A stretch of DNA of 18,994 nucleotides from an uncultured Bacilli bacterium (GCA_934162555.1 CAKPJE010000011.1:1-18994); one strand, 5' to 3'; positions 1-7,737 are shown, counted from the first letter of the stretch. Notes: generated by a model from the letters alone, not told the origin. Numbers and translations: made by a program.

Positions 1-597
1 TACTATTACTGTAAGTGCCGCAAATAAAATACTTATTAAATGGCTTAAAACTATTCCTGTTAGACCTATGGTCAAATATTTCCAATTGTTTTCATTATTA
101 TATATAATTTCATATAGGCCTAAGATTACAAATGGCCAAAATATAAATGTCATTGTTTCTCCTAATGCTGCTCTAACCCACATGTCTGTTATTCGATATG
201 AACTCATTAAATAGAGAATTGTAACTAAGGTTGCTGATTTTTGGGAATGAGTTATTTTTTTTATACAAAAATACATTGATAATGTTATTAATATTGTTAT
301 AATTCCAAGAGATATTTTGTATGATAAAATTGTACTTAGTCCTAGTAAATGAATAAATGCTGGAAAATATAGGAAAAAATCGGGATAAAATATTCCACTT
401 GCATAGCCATAGTTGTTTAAATAGCCTGGGTATATTAAAACTGGGAATGTACCATTTTTTAAGCCTTCCGTTAATCCTTCAATTCTTGAAAGGTGAAAGC
501 TAATGTCATGTCCTATAAAAATTCCGTTAAAAAATAAGGGGCAAAGGGACAAAACTATAAAGATAATTAATAATATTATATATTTTTTGTTTTTCAT
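1..597 (-). CDS. Polytopic membrane protein, PTPS-related family, 3'-truncated
   Basis: The reading frame stays open for 199 codons from the ATG at 597 to the window edge, so only the N-terminal part is seen. It opens with a basic MKNKKY stretch and a hydrophobic segment (residues 6-23). A luminal-type loop follows with GHDISFHLSRIEGL (29-42) and, further on, NNYGYASGIFYPDFFLYFP, then several more hydrophobic segments. This layout matches the family of large bacterial membrane proteins named for a '6-pyruvoyl-tetrahydropterin synthase related' domain. They resemble GT-C glycosyltransferases, and the name does not imply pterin synthesis. An AAGGA ribosome site lies just upstream of the ATG. 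I see no clear terminator in the 63 bases after the RluA-type gene, so the two may share a transcript. The family call is from remembered motifs; substrate and function are unknown. Confidence 0.7.
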   Translation of the reverse strand, partial: MKNKKYIILLIIFIVLSLCPLFFNGIFIGHDISFHLSRIEGLTEGLKNGTFPVLIYPGYLNNYGYASGIFYPDFFLYFPAFIHLLGLSTILSYKISLGIITILITLSMYFCIKKITHSQKSATLVTILYLMSSYRITDMWVRAALGETMTFIFWPFVILGLYEIIYNNENNWKYLTIGLTGIVLSHLISILFAALTVIV

Positions 598-660
598 ATT
601 TTTCCTTCTTTATTTACATATTTTTACAATATTTTCAAATGATGTTATTTTTTGATTTTA

Positions 661-1311
661 TTACTTTTTTTCTAATAATTCAAGATATTCTTTGGGAGTG
701 TCTATTTCCAATTCTAAATTTTCTTTTGTTATTGGATGGATAAATTCTAGTTTTTGTGCTGTTAGACACATTTTTTTAATTGGATTATATTTTGAGCCAT
801 ACTTTACATCTCCTACTATTGGATGTTTAATATCTTGCATATGAACTCTTATTTGATTTTTTCTTCCTGTTAAGATTTGTATTTCTACCAATGAAAATTT
901 GTTTTGTGTTTTTAATGGTTGATATTTAGTAAATGCAAACTTGCCTTTTTTGTCATTTGATGAATAAGTTAATAATGTTTTTGTTTCTTTTAGATAACTT
1001 TTAATTTCTCCTGATTTTTCTACTTTACCTTCTAGGAGTGCAACATAGTATCTTTTTACTTCATCCCAATTATTTTGTAATGTTTCTTTTATTTCTTGGG
1101 ATTTTGCAAATATTACTAAGCCACTTGTTTCTTTATCGAGTCTATGAACAATAAAAATTCTATTATTTTTATGTTTCTTTTGTTCATATGTTAAAACTTC
1201 ATGATACAGTGTTCTTAGTTTTGCTTTTTCAGTTGCGATTGTTAATAAATTATGTGGCTTATTCACAACTATTAAATACTTATCTTCATATACTATTTTT
1301 AATTTTTGCAT
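661..1311 (-). CDS. RluA-family RNA pseudouridine synthase
   Basis: This 216-residue protein isomerises specific uridines to pseudouridine in rRNA or tRNA. It carries the hallmark motif HRLDKETSGL at residues 56-65, with the catalytic Asp at D59, and the family elements RYYVALLEG (87-95), LTGRKNQIRVHM (148-159) and HPIVGDVKYG (163-172). No S4 RNA-binding domain precedes the catalytic domain, so it has the short architecture of RluA and of many Firmicutes paralogues. The target nucleotide cannot be read from sequence. The ATG at 1311 is preceded by AAGGA with 9-base spacing. A TAAAAT at 1330-1335 (minus strand) with an upstream TG dinucleotide could be an extended -10 promoter, but the -35 would fall inside the noc terminator stem and is poor. 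Confidence 0.9.
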   Translation of the reverse strand: MQKLKIVYEDKYLIVVNKPHNLLTIATEKAKLRTLYHEVLTYEQKKHKNNRIFIVHRLDKETSGLVIFAKSQEIKETLQNNWDEVKRYYVALLEGKVEKSGEIKSYLKETKTLLTYSSNDKKGKFAFTKYQPLKTQNKFSLVEIQILTGRKNQIRVHMQDIKHPIVGDVKYGSKYNPIKKMCLTAQKLEFIHPITKENLELEIDTPKEYLELLEKK

Positions 1312-1350
1312 ATTTTCACGTCCTTAAATATTTTATCACAATTTAATAAA

Positions 1351-1371
1351 AGAACGAATAATTTTCGTTCT
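1351..1371 (-). terminator. Weak intrinsic terminator after noc
   Basis: An 8-bp perfect stem, AGAACGAA (1351-1358) with TTCGTTCT (1364-1371), encloses a 5-base loop. On the minus strand it is followed by only a short T stretch. The noc stop codon TAG lies inside the stem. The poor U-tract suggests partial read-through into the RluA-type gene. Confidence 0.5.
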
Positions 1372-2878
1372 AATTTTTGTATATTTTAAATATTACTTGG
1401 TACATTGTTTCCAAATCAAATTCTTCTGTTTCGATTTTATAGCCATAACTTTCTATTATATCATTACAATCTCTAATTATTTTTATAACATCACGCATTT
1501 GACGTGGTCCTTGTTCTTCTGGCATCGTTGGTGTTGGTTCTTCATCTTCTTCGATAAATTCTACTTCATCATCATTTATCTCTTCACCAGCAAAGTCATT
1601 ATGAATTATTGGATTGAAATTGTTAAAATCAAATTCTGGTTCTTTTGGTTCTTCAATAGGTTTTGGTTTCTCAACAGTTTTTGCCTCTTCAGTAGGCTTT
1701 GGTACCTCAATTTTTTCTACTGATGGTACAACTGTTTTTTCTATTGGTTCCTCAATTTGATCAATCTTCATTTCAGGTAATTCTTCAACTGTTTCTAGTT
1801 TAGGTTCTTCTTTTTTTGGTTCCTCTTTTTGAGTAACTGTTTCTATTTCATCTATATTAAAATTCATTGGAGATGATATAGTAGAAGTTAAATTAGTAGT
1901 ATTTGGTTCTACTTTTGGTTCTTCCTTGATTTCAGTTTCTTCTTCTGGAGGGAAAAAATTAAAGAATTTATGGGTTGTAGGTTGATTTTCTGGTACTTCT
2001 GTAGATGTTTCTTCAACTTTAAGATTATCTTTTGTTTCGTTCATTGGTACTACCTCATTAACACCTGGGGTAGAATTTGGTTTTAACAAATCTTCTATAT
2101 TTACAGGTGGCTTTTCTTTAAATATTTCTTCGGATTTTTCTTCTATTTTATTTACATCAACAAAACTTGGATTTACTGTTGTCTCCGGATTTTTAATTGT
2201 TTCTTCTTTGTTTTCTATTATTAAATTGTTATTTGGTACATTAATGTTTTTATCCATTTCAATCATTTCCCCTTTTTCTTCTACTATTTTTGCGATTTCT
2301 TTATCAGCTTGTCTAACTGTTAATCTTTCATTAATTATTTTATTTAACATTCTTTTTTGATCTTTTTTGTCATATAGTTTTAAAAGTGATCTTGCGTGAC
2401 GTTCAGAAATTTTATTATTTAATAAAGCATTTTTTACTTCATCATCCAATTTCAATAATCTTATTTTATTTGCAATTGTTGATTGCTGTTTTCCTAACTG
2501 TTTAGATAACTCAGCTTGGGTTATATCACCTATTTGTAATATTTTTTCATAGGACATACCTTCTTCTATTGGTGATAGTTCTTTTCTTTGGATGTTTTCA
2601 ATTAAGGCAAGTTCAGCTGTTTTTTTATCATCAGCTTCAATTACTATTGCCGGTATTTCTTTCAATCCTAATGATTTGCAAGCTTTAAATCTTCTTTCGC
2701 CTGCTATTATTTCAAACTTATCACCTAATCTTCTTACTGTTATTGGATTTATAATTCCGTGTTTATTTATTGAGTTCGCTAATTCATCGATATTTTCATC
2801 ATCAAAGACTATTCTTGGTTGCATCCTATTAGGTAATATACGTTCTATATTAATGTTGGTGATTCTTTTTTCATCCAT
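1370..2878 (-). CDS. noc: Nucleoid occlusion protein Noc with long acidic linker
   Basis: This ParB-fold CTPase binds DNA palindromes and blocks septation over the nucleoid. The N-terminal domain contains GERRFKA (60-66) and ENIQRKEL (94-101). The helix-turn-helix spans about 119-144. Four positions known to separate Noc from ParB binding specificity read Q132, K138, K143 and R160, the Noc-type set (QSTIANK..RLLK, ERHAR). The last ~46 residues (RQMRDVIKIIRD to VIFKIYKN) resemble the Noc C-terminal dimerisation domain. About 250 residues (205-455) of Glu/Pro/Lys/Thr-rich, apparently disordered sequence lie between; Bacillus Noc has only a short linker there. The N-terminal amphipathic membrane helix of Bacillus Noc is absent, since the protein starts directly at MDEKRITNINIERILPNR. 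AGGAG sits 7 bases before the ATG. soj and spo0J, which follow noc in Bacillus, are not seen here. Confidence 0.92.
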   Translation of the reverse strand: MDEKRITNINIERILPNRMQPRIVFDDENIDELANSINKHGIINPITVRRLGDKFEIIAGERRFKACKSLGLKEIPAIVIEADDKKTAELALIENIQRKELSPIEEGMSYEKILQIGDITQAELSKQLGKQQSTIANKIRLLKLDDEVKNALLNNKISERHARSLLKLYDKKDQKRMLNKIINERLTVRQADKEIAKIVEEKGEMIEMDKNINVPNNNLIIENKEETIKNPETTVNPSFVDVNKIEEKSEEIFKEKPPVNIEDLLKPNSTPGVNEVVPMNETKDNLKVEETSTEVPENQPTTHKFFNFFPPEEETEIKEEPKVEPNTTNLTSTISSPMNFNIDEIETVTQKEEPKKEEPKLETVEELPEMKIDQIEEPIEKTVVPSVEKIEVPKPTEEAKTVEKPKPIEEPKEPEFDFNNFNPIIHNDFAGEEINDDEVEFIEEDEEPTPTMPEEQGPRQMRDVIKIIRDCNDIIESYGYKIETEEFDLETMYQVIFKIYKN

Positions 2879-2908
2879 ATGACAACTCCTATATTCTAAT
2901 ACATTTAT

Positions 2909-2937
2909 ATCATACTACAAAAAAAATAAAAATTCAA
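2909..2937 (-). promoter_or_regulatory. noc promoter
   Basis: On the minus strand TTGAAT (2937-2932) and TATGAT (2914-2909) are separated by exactly 17 bases, about 30 bases before the noc ATG. The spacer is T-rich. Two Noc half-sites lie immediately upstream of the -35 element, suggesting autoregulation. Confidence 0.7.
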
Positions 2938-2943
2938 CCTTTT

Positions 2944-2996
2944 GGGAAATATTTTGGGAAATATTTTATTTTAATATTTTTAAAGTTTGGGAAATA
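2944..2996. promoter_or_regulatory. Cluster of three Noc half-sites GGGAAATA
   Basis: GGGAAATA occurs three times in the same orientation, at 2944-2951, 2956-2963 and 2989-2996, each preceded by TTT. It is exactly one half of the palindrome at 3045-3062. The first two are 12 bases apart and begin about 6 bases upstream of the noc -35 box. Noc is known to bind the full palindrome; function of the half-sites is inference. Confidence 0.6.
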
Positions 2997-3044
2997 ATTT
3001 CTAACTTTTTAAATTCCTATATAAAATAAGGTTTTTTTATTTAA

Positions 3045-3062
3045 TTATTTCCCGGGAAATAA
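3045..3062. promoter_or_regulatory. Noc-binding site (NBS) palindrome
   Basis: TTATTTCCCGGGAAATAA is a perfect 18-bp palindrome. Its core ATTTCCCGGGAAAT (3047-3060) equals the Noc-binding consensus described for Bacillus subtilis. It lies between rsmG and noc, about 170 bases upstream of the noc start, and touches the U-tract of the rsmG terminator. The linked Noc carries the matching specificity residues. Confidence 0.9.
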
Positions 3063-3101
3063 AAAGCTTATAGTGGTTTTGCTTTGATAGCACTATAAGC
3101 T
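3060..3101 (-). terminator. Intrinsic terminator of the mnmE-mnmG-rsmG operon
   Basis: On the minus strand an 11-bp perfect stem (3091-3101 pairing with 3065-3075, AGCTTATAGTG and its complement) closes a 15-base loop. It is followed directly by TTTTTATT. The rsmG stop codon lies in the distal arm, so the last rsmG codons form part of the terminator. Confidence 0.85.
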
Positions 3102-3760
3102 CTTGGATATTTTTGGGGTGTTGAATTGATTTTTTGAAACTTTATTAACTTTCTTTCGCTTTCTTCAAAAGGAAGTTTAAAATCTATTTCTTCTATTTTT
3201 TTTACTTGTAATTCTTTTTCATGATTAAATGATTCTATTTGATTGCCTTTCATTGCGACAAAAAATTTATTTATTTTTACTAATCTAATTGAACACTCTA
3301 ATAGAACACTTAAACTTGCTACTGCTCTTGCAGTTACTAAATCATATTTTTCTTCATTAATTCTTGAATAATCTTCTGCTCTTGTACATATTGCTTCGAT
3401 ATTCTTTAAGTTCAAATTATTTATTACTTCATTTAAAAAGATTATTCTTTTATTTAATGAGTCTACTAATGTAATTTTTAGATGAGGAAATGCTATTTTT
3501 AAGACTATTCCAGGAAAACCGGCCCCACTTCCAATATCGCATAAGGAATCTATTTCTTTAAGATTCACAATTTTATTTAATGTTAAACTATCATAAAAAT
3601 GTTTTAAATAGAACTCTTTTTTATCTGTTATACCTGTTAAATTCATAACTTTGTTTTTTTCAATAACTAGATTATAGTATTGTTCTAACTGGTTTAATTG
3701 TTCTAAGGATAATTCTATATTTATTTTTTTTAATTCATCTATAAATTCATTTAATTCCAT
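3068..3760 (-). CDS. rsmG: 16S rRNA (guanine-N7) methyltransferase RsmG
   Basis: RsmG (GidB) uses S-adenosylmethionine to methylate N7 of the conserved guanine in the 530 loop of 16S rRNA (G527 in E. coli numbering). The 230-residue protein has the N-terminal helical region with NKVMNLTGI (36-44) and KHFYDSL (53-59). The SAM-binding loop CDIGSGAGFPGI is at 74-85, with LVTARAVASL (141-150) later in the Rossmann fold. Length is slightly under the usual 235-240. The start overlaps the 3' end of mnmG by 14 bases, indicating translational coupling. It is the last gene of the mnmE-mnmG-rsmG transcript and ends in an intrinsic terminator. Losing this methylation gives low-level streptomycin resistance in other bacteria. 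Confidence 0.97.
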   Translation of the reverse strand: MELNEFIDELKKINIELSLEQLNQLEQYYNLVIEKNKVMNLTGITDKKEFYLKHFYDSLTLNKIVNLKEIDSLCDIGSGAGFPGIVLKIAFPHLKITLVDSLNKRIIFLNEVINNLNLKNIEAICTRAEDYSRINEEKYDLVTARAVASLSVLLECSIRLVKINKFFVAMKGNQIESFNHEKELQVKKIEEIDFKLPFEESERKLIKFQKINSTPQKYPRAYSAIKAKPL

Positions 3761-5702
3761 TTTGGTATTCCTTTTTAATATATATAGAAAGCAATGATAT
3801 ATCTATTGGATTAACACCACTTATTCTTAATGCTTGCGCTAGGGTAACTGGTCTTACCTCTTTTAATTTTTGTTTTGCTTCACTTGCTAGGTTAATTATC
3901 TTATCATAATCTATATCTGATGGTATTTTTTTTGATTCCAACTTATTATAATCTATTATTTCTTTATTTACTTTATTTATATAACCTTCATATTTTATAT
4001 TAATTTCAACATTTTCTTCGATTTCTTTTTCATATTCATCTAAATTAACAAAATGCTTTATATTTTCCATTTTAATCTCAGGTCTTTTTAGTAAATCATA
4101 TAATGATATACCATCTTTTAATGTTGATGAATTTACTTTTTCCAAATATTCTAAAACATCTTGTTTTGGAGTTATTTTATTTTTTCTCAAAAGGTTCATT
4201 AATTCTTGTTCTTTATTCTTTTTGCTCAAATATTTTTCATATCTTTCATCTGATATTAGTCCAATTTCTTTTCCTTTTGGAGTTAATCTTTCATCTGCAT
4301 TATCACTTCTTAAAAGTAAGCGATACTCAGCTCTAGATGATAATAAACGATATGGGTCTTTTATACCTTTTGTTATTAAATCATCAATTAAAACACCAAT
4401 ATAAGCTTCATTTCTTTTTAAAATAAGCGGTTCTTTGTTTTCTAATTTTAAAGATGCATTTATTCCGGCCATTAAACCTTGACATGCTGCTTCTTCATAG
4501 CCCGATGTACCATTTATTTGACCTGCTGTGAATAGATTTTCAATTACTTTTGATTCTAGGTTAGCTTTCATTTGAGTTGGATAAATAGCATCATATTCTA
4601 TTGCATATGCATATTTTAAAATTTTGGCATTTTCTAAGCCTGGTAATGAATGAACCATTTGCTCTTGAATTTCATATGGCATACTTGTTGAAAAACCTTG
4701 TAAATATATATCATCATAGTATAAACTTTCTGGTTCTAGAAATAATTGGTGTCTTTCTTTATCTTTAAAACGCATTACTTTATCCTCTATTGAAGGACAA
4801 TATCTTGGCCCAACACCTGTTACATCATTTAAACCACCATACATACTTGATTTGTGGATATTTTCTTTAATTATTTCATGAGTTTTACTTGTTGTGTATG
4901 TTAAATGGCATGGTATTTGATTATCAACATCATAGTATACAATGTCGTCAAAACTAAATGTTAATGGATTTTTGTCTCCCTCTTCTAATTCTGTTTTTGA
5001 AAAATCAATTGTTTTTTTATCAATTCTTTGTGGAGTACCTGTTTTTAATCTTATTATTTTTAAACCATACTTTTTTAAATTATCACTTAAGAAATTACTT
5101 GGTTTTTCATAATGAGGGCCACTCCTTGTTCTTGTTGAGCCAATCATAATATCAGCTTTTAAGTATGTTCCTGTTGTTAATATTACTATTTCTGATTCTA
5201 TTTCTGTACCATCTTCAAGTTTTGCTTTCTTACCGCTGTTTGCGATGCTTTCAACATATCCATGTCCTTCTGATTCTATTTCTGTACCATCTTCAAGTAT
5301 AATTCCTTTTACTTTGTTTTCTTTGATTATTAAATCTTCAACCATTCCTTCTAGAATTGTTAAATTTTCTGTACTTTTAAGAGTTTTCAACATATTTTGT
5401 GGATATGTTATTTTATCTGCTTGAGCACGCAAAGCACGAACTGCTGGACCTTTGGCATTATTCAACATTTTTATTTGTAGTAAGGATTTATCAGCATTTC
5501 TACCCATTTCGCCACCTAAGGCATCTATTTCTCTTACTACTATTCCTTTTGCTGATCCACCAATTGATGGATTACATGGCATATCAGCTATATTTTTTAT
5601 ATTTGATGTTACAAGAAGAGTTTTATGGCCTTTTCTTGCTGATGCAAGTGATGCTTCACAGCCAGCATGGCCTCCTCCTACAACTATTATTTCATATTTC
5701 AT
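3747..5702 (-). CDS. mnmG: tRNA uridine-5-carboxymethylaminomethyl modification enzyme MnmG
   Basis: MnmG (GidA) is the FAD-dependent partner of MnmE. Together they install the (carboxymethyl)aminomethyl group on wobble U34 of certain tRNAs, using glycine or ammonium and methylene-tetrahydrofolate. The FAD-binding glycine motif VVGGGHAGCEAS is at 7-18, followed by MPCNPSIGGSAKG (41-53). GYEEAACQGLMAGINASL and SSRAEYRLLLRSDNADERL mark the conserved C-terminal half. At 651 residues it is about 22-26 longer than usual. The surplus is an in-frame 26-residue insertion in which LEDGTEIESE occurs twice (136-145 and 162-171), just before the conserved ILTTGTYL. The gene starts 4 bases after mnmE and ends with TGA inside the rsmG start. 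That natural TGA stop argues for the standard bacterial code. Confidence 0.97.
   Translation of the reverse strand: MKYEIIVVGGGHAGCEASLASARKGHKTLLVTSNIKNIADMPCNPSIGGSAKGIVVREIDALGGEMGRNADKSLLQIKMLNNAKGPAVRALRAQADKITYPQNMLKTLKSTENLTILEGMVEDLIIKENKVKGIILEDGTEIESEGHGYVESIANSGKKAKLEDGTEIESEIVILTTGTYLKADIMIGSTRTRSGPHYEKPSNFLSDNLKKYGLKIIRLKTGTPQRIDKKTIDFSKTELEEGDKNPLTFSFDDIVYYDVDNQIPCHLTYTTSKTHEIIKENIHKSSMYGGLNDVTGVGPRYCPSIEDKVMRFKDKERHQLFLEPESLYYDDIYLQGFSTSMPYEIQEQMVHSLPGLENAKILKYAYAIEYDAIYPTQMKANLESKVIENLFTAGQINGTSGYEEAACQGLMAGINASLKLENKEPLILKRNEAYIGVLIDDLITKGIKDPYRLLSSRAEYRLLLRSDNADERLTPKGKEIGLISDERYEKYLSKKNKEQELMNLLRKNKITPKQDVLEYLEKVNSSTLKDGISLYDLLKRPEIKMENIKHFVNLDEYEKEIEENVEINIKYEGYINKVNKEIIDYNKLESKKIPSDIDYDKIINLASEAKQKLKEVRPVTLAQALRISGVNPIDISLLSIYIKKEYQNGIK
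5190..5298. repeat. 31-bp direct repeat inside mnmG
   Basis: An identical 31-base segment occurs at 5190-5220 and 5268-5298, a period of 78 bases (26 codons), with 47 unrelated bases between. It encodes the duplicated LEDGTEIESE in MnmG and keeps the frame. The perfect identity in a gene free to drift synonymously suggests a recent duplication or insertion. Confidence 0.9.
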
Positions 5703-5706
5703 TATT

Positions 5707-7053
5707 TCACTTCCCTACACAAAATCTTGAAAATAATTCATCTAGTAATTCTTCATCATAACTTTCGCCTAATATTTCGCCTAAACATGTCCAGATAGCT
5801 CTGATATCTATTTCTAGCATATCAACACTTGTTTGATGTACTTTAGATAATACTTCTTTTGTTAAATTTAAACTCTTTTTTAGTTTTGCTATTTGTTCTG
5901 GATTAGTTATGTAATTTAAGTCGGCTGTTTCTATTTGTTCTAGATTAAACATTTCAATTACTTTATTCTTTAATTCTTCAATTCCTTTTTTATTTTGAAT
6001 GCTCATTTCAATTGGTTTGATATTTTCAGGAATTATTAATTTGTTGTCTAAATCTATTTTATTTACGCATACTATATGTGGTTTATTACTTATTTTTTCT
6101 AATAAATCAGCATCTTCCTTTGTAAATACATCATTATTATTTAACATATAGATTATTAAATCGGCTTTTTCAATCATTTGAATACTTTTATTAACACCAA
6201 TTTGTTCTACTAAATTGTCTGATTCTCTTATTCCGGCTGTATCTATTAGATTTAAAGCAATACCATTTATTGTTATTTCTCCTTCAACAATATCTCTTGT
6301 TGTTCCTGCTATATCTGTTACAATTGCTTTTTCTTCTTCAAGTAAAGCATTTAATAAACTACTTTTTCCAACATTTGGTCTTCCTAGAATAAGCATATTT
6401 ATACCATTTTTAATAATTGCACCATCTTTAGAATTCTTGATTGTTTGTTCTAGGATATTTTGAATTTCTTTCATTCCTGTTTCTATTTTTTCATTTGTCA
6501 TTTCTTCGATATCATAATATTCAGGATAATCAATATTTACTTCAATATTTGTTATAATACCTGCTAGTAGATTTCTTATTTCTTTTATTTTGTTACTTGT
6601 ATTTCCGTTTATTTTTTGCATTGCCATTGAACCCATTTTGGTTGTTTTGGCATTTATCATGTCCATTATGCCATCAGCTTCTACTAAATTTATTCTACCA
6701 TTTAAAAATGCTCTTTTGGTAAATTCTCCTGGCTGGGCTTGCCTGCATCCATTTGTTAATAATAGTTCTAGTATTTTATTACTTGCAATTATACCACCGT
6801 GACAATTTATTTCTACTACATCTTCTTTAGTAAATGTTTTTGGTGCTTTCATAACCGAAACTAATACCTCATCTATTTTTTTGTCTTTATCAACAATAAA
6901 ACCATAATTTATGGTGTGATCTTCAACTTTTGTTAAATCTTTTCCTTTAAATATTGAGTTTACAATGCTTATTGCTTCTTCTCCACTTACTCTAATTATT
7001 GATATTGCCCCTACTCCAAGTGCTGTTGCAAGTGCTGCAATTGTATCATTCAT
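5707..7053 (-). CDS. mnmE: tRNA modification GTPase MnmE
   Basis: MnmE (TrmE, ThdF) is the GTPase that acts with MnmG in wobble-uridine modification. The folate-binding N-terminal domain begins NDTIAALATALGVGAISIIR. Inside the helical domain sits the G domain: G1 GRPNVGKSS at 224-232, G2 TTRDI at 251-255, G3 DTAG at 271-274 and G4 NKID at 331-334. The protein ends with FCVGK, the conserved C-[LIV]-G-K terminus whose cysteine is needed for tRNA modification. The length of 448 is normal. AGGAGG stands just ahead of the ATG. It is the first gene of its own transcription unit, with a promoter at 7080-7108, so it is separated from khpB although adjacent. Confidence 0.98.
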   Translation of the reverse strand: MNDTIAALATALGVGAISIIRVSGEEAISIVNSIFKGKDLTKVEDHTINYGFIVDKDKKIDEVLVSVMKAPKTFTKEDVVEINCHGGIIASNKILELLLTNGCRQAQPGEFTKRAFLNGRINLVEADGIMDMINAKTTKMGSMAMQKINGNTSNKIKEIRNLLAGIITNIEVNIDYPEYYDIEEMTNEKIETGMKEIQNILEQTIKNSKDGAIIKNGINMLILGRPNVGKSSLLNALLEEEKAIVTDIAGTTRDIVEGEITINGIALNLIDTAGIRESDNLVEQIGVNKSIQMIEKADLIIYMLNNNDVFTKEDADLLEKISNKPHIVCVNKIDLDNKLIIPENIKPIEMSIQNKKGIEELKNKVIEMFNLEQIETADLNYITNPEQIAKLKKSLNLTKEVLSKVHQTSVDMLEIDIRAIWTCLGEILGESYDEELLDELFSRFCVGK

Positions 7054-7079
7054 AGTTTACCTCCTTTTTTTCTAATGGT

Positions 7080-7108
7080 ATTTTAGCACACACTTAAAAA
7101 TAATACAA
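7080..7108 (-). promoter_or_regulatory. mnmE operon promoter
   Basis: On the minus strand TTGTAT (7108-7103) and TAAAAT (7085-7080) are spaced by exactly 17 bases, directly after the khpB terminator and about 27 bases before the mnmE ATG. The position fits a dedicated promoter for mnmE-mnmG-rsmG. Confidence 0.65.
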
Positions 7109-7109
7109 G

Positions 7110-7129
7110 AAAAAAAGACTTACTAGTCT
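7110..7129 (-). terminator. Short intrinsic terminator after khpB
   Basis: A 5-bp stem (AGACT 7116-7120 with AGTCT 7125-7129) with a 4-base loop is followed on the minus strand by at least six T residues. The khpB stop TAG lies in the hairpin. The stem is short, so efficiency may be modest. Confidence 0.5.
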
Positions 7130-7737
7130 ATGTTTTCTTTATATTTGATTACAACATAACGGTTAGGTTCTTCACCTTCACTTATTGTTTCTAAGTTTTT
7201 ATACTCACTTATTAATGTATGCACGATTCTTCTTTCATATGAATTCATTGGATCTAAATGAGCGTCTATTTTAGAGTTTAGTACTTCATTTGCAATTTTT
7301 GAAACTTCATATTTTAGATTTTTTATTTTTTTATTTTTATAATTTGCAATATCTACTGAAATTTTTACACTTCTATTAAATTTTCTAAATATAGCTTGTT
7401 TTATTATTGTTTGAATTGCGCTTAAATTTTTTCCATCTTTACCTATTAATATTGGGTTTACTTCTGAGTATATTGAAACGTTTAAGACATCATCAATATC
7501 ACTTACTTTGGTTGTTATTTTTGATACTAGTGCATTACCAATATTTTGGATTATTTCTTTTATGTATTCAATTACTTCTGATTTTGGTAATACTGTTATT
7601 TCTATTTTATTTTTATTATCTTCAGATGGTTCTAGTTCTTTTACATCTATATATAGTTCTGTTTCATCTAGTTCTAGGGCTCTTAAACATTTTTGTAATG
7701 CTTCTTCGTATGTTCTTCCTTTATATTTATTTTGCAT
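7123..7737 (-). CDS. khpB: RNA-binding protein KhpB (Jag)
   Basis: KhpB (Jag, also EloR in streptococci) is a cytoplasmic RNA-binding protein that works with KhpA and affects cell elongation and mRNA fate. An N-terminal Jag domain (KYKGRTYEEALQKCL, near residues 4-18) is followed by a KH domain with the GKDG loop at 99-102. An R3H domain carries SYERRIVH with R169 and H173 of the R-xxx-H motif. I start it at the ATG at 7737 (204 residues). AAAGGAG lies 8 bases upstream, whereas the longer frame would start from TTG at 7758. Its start overlaps the end of yidC by 11 bases. The yidC-khpB pairing is conserved across Firmicutes. Confidence 0.93.
   Translation of the reverse strand: MQNKYKGRTYEEALQKCLRALELDETELYIDVKELEPSEDNKNKIEITVLPKSEVIEYIKEIIQNIGNALVSKITTKVSDIDDVLNVSIYSEVNPILIGKDGKNLSAIQTIIKQAIFRKFNRSVKISVDIANYKNKKIKNLKYEVSKIANEVLNSKIDAHLDPMNSYERRIVHTLISEYKNLETISEGEEPNRYVVIKYKENID

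Noticed and set aside
1370..2878. Chromosomal ParB/Spo0J instead of Noc
   Set aside because: The four specificity positions are of Noc type, the C-terminal domain fits Noc, it follows rsmG, and a Noc palindrome rather than parS lies upstream.
3747..3749. Mycoplasma-type code (TGA as Trp)
   Set aside because: mnmG and recF both end at TGA at the family-typical C-terminus, and all conserved Trp positions seen are TGG.
5399..5761. 120-codon plus-strand frame opposite mnmG
   Set aside because: It is the mirror of a conserved gene, rich in Leu/Phe/His from antisense codons, with no ribosome site.
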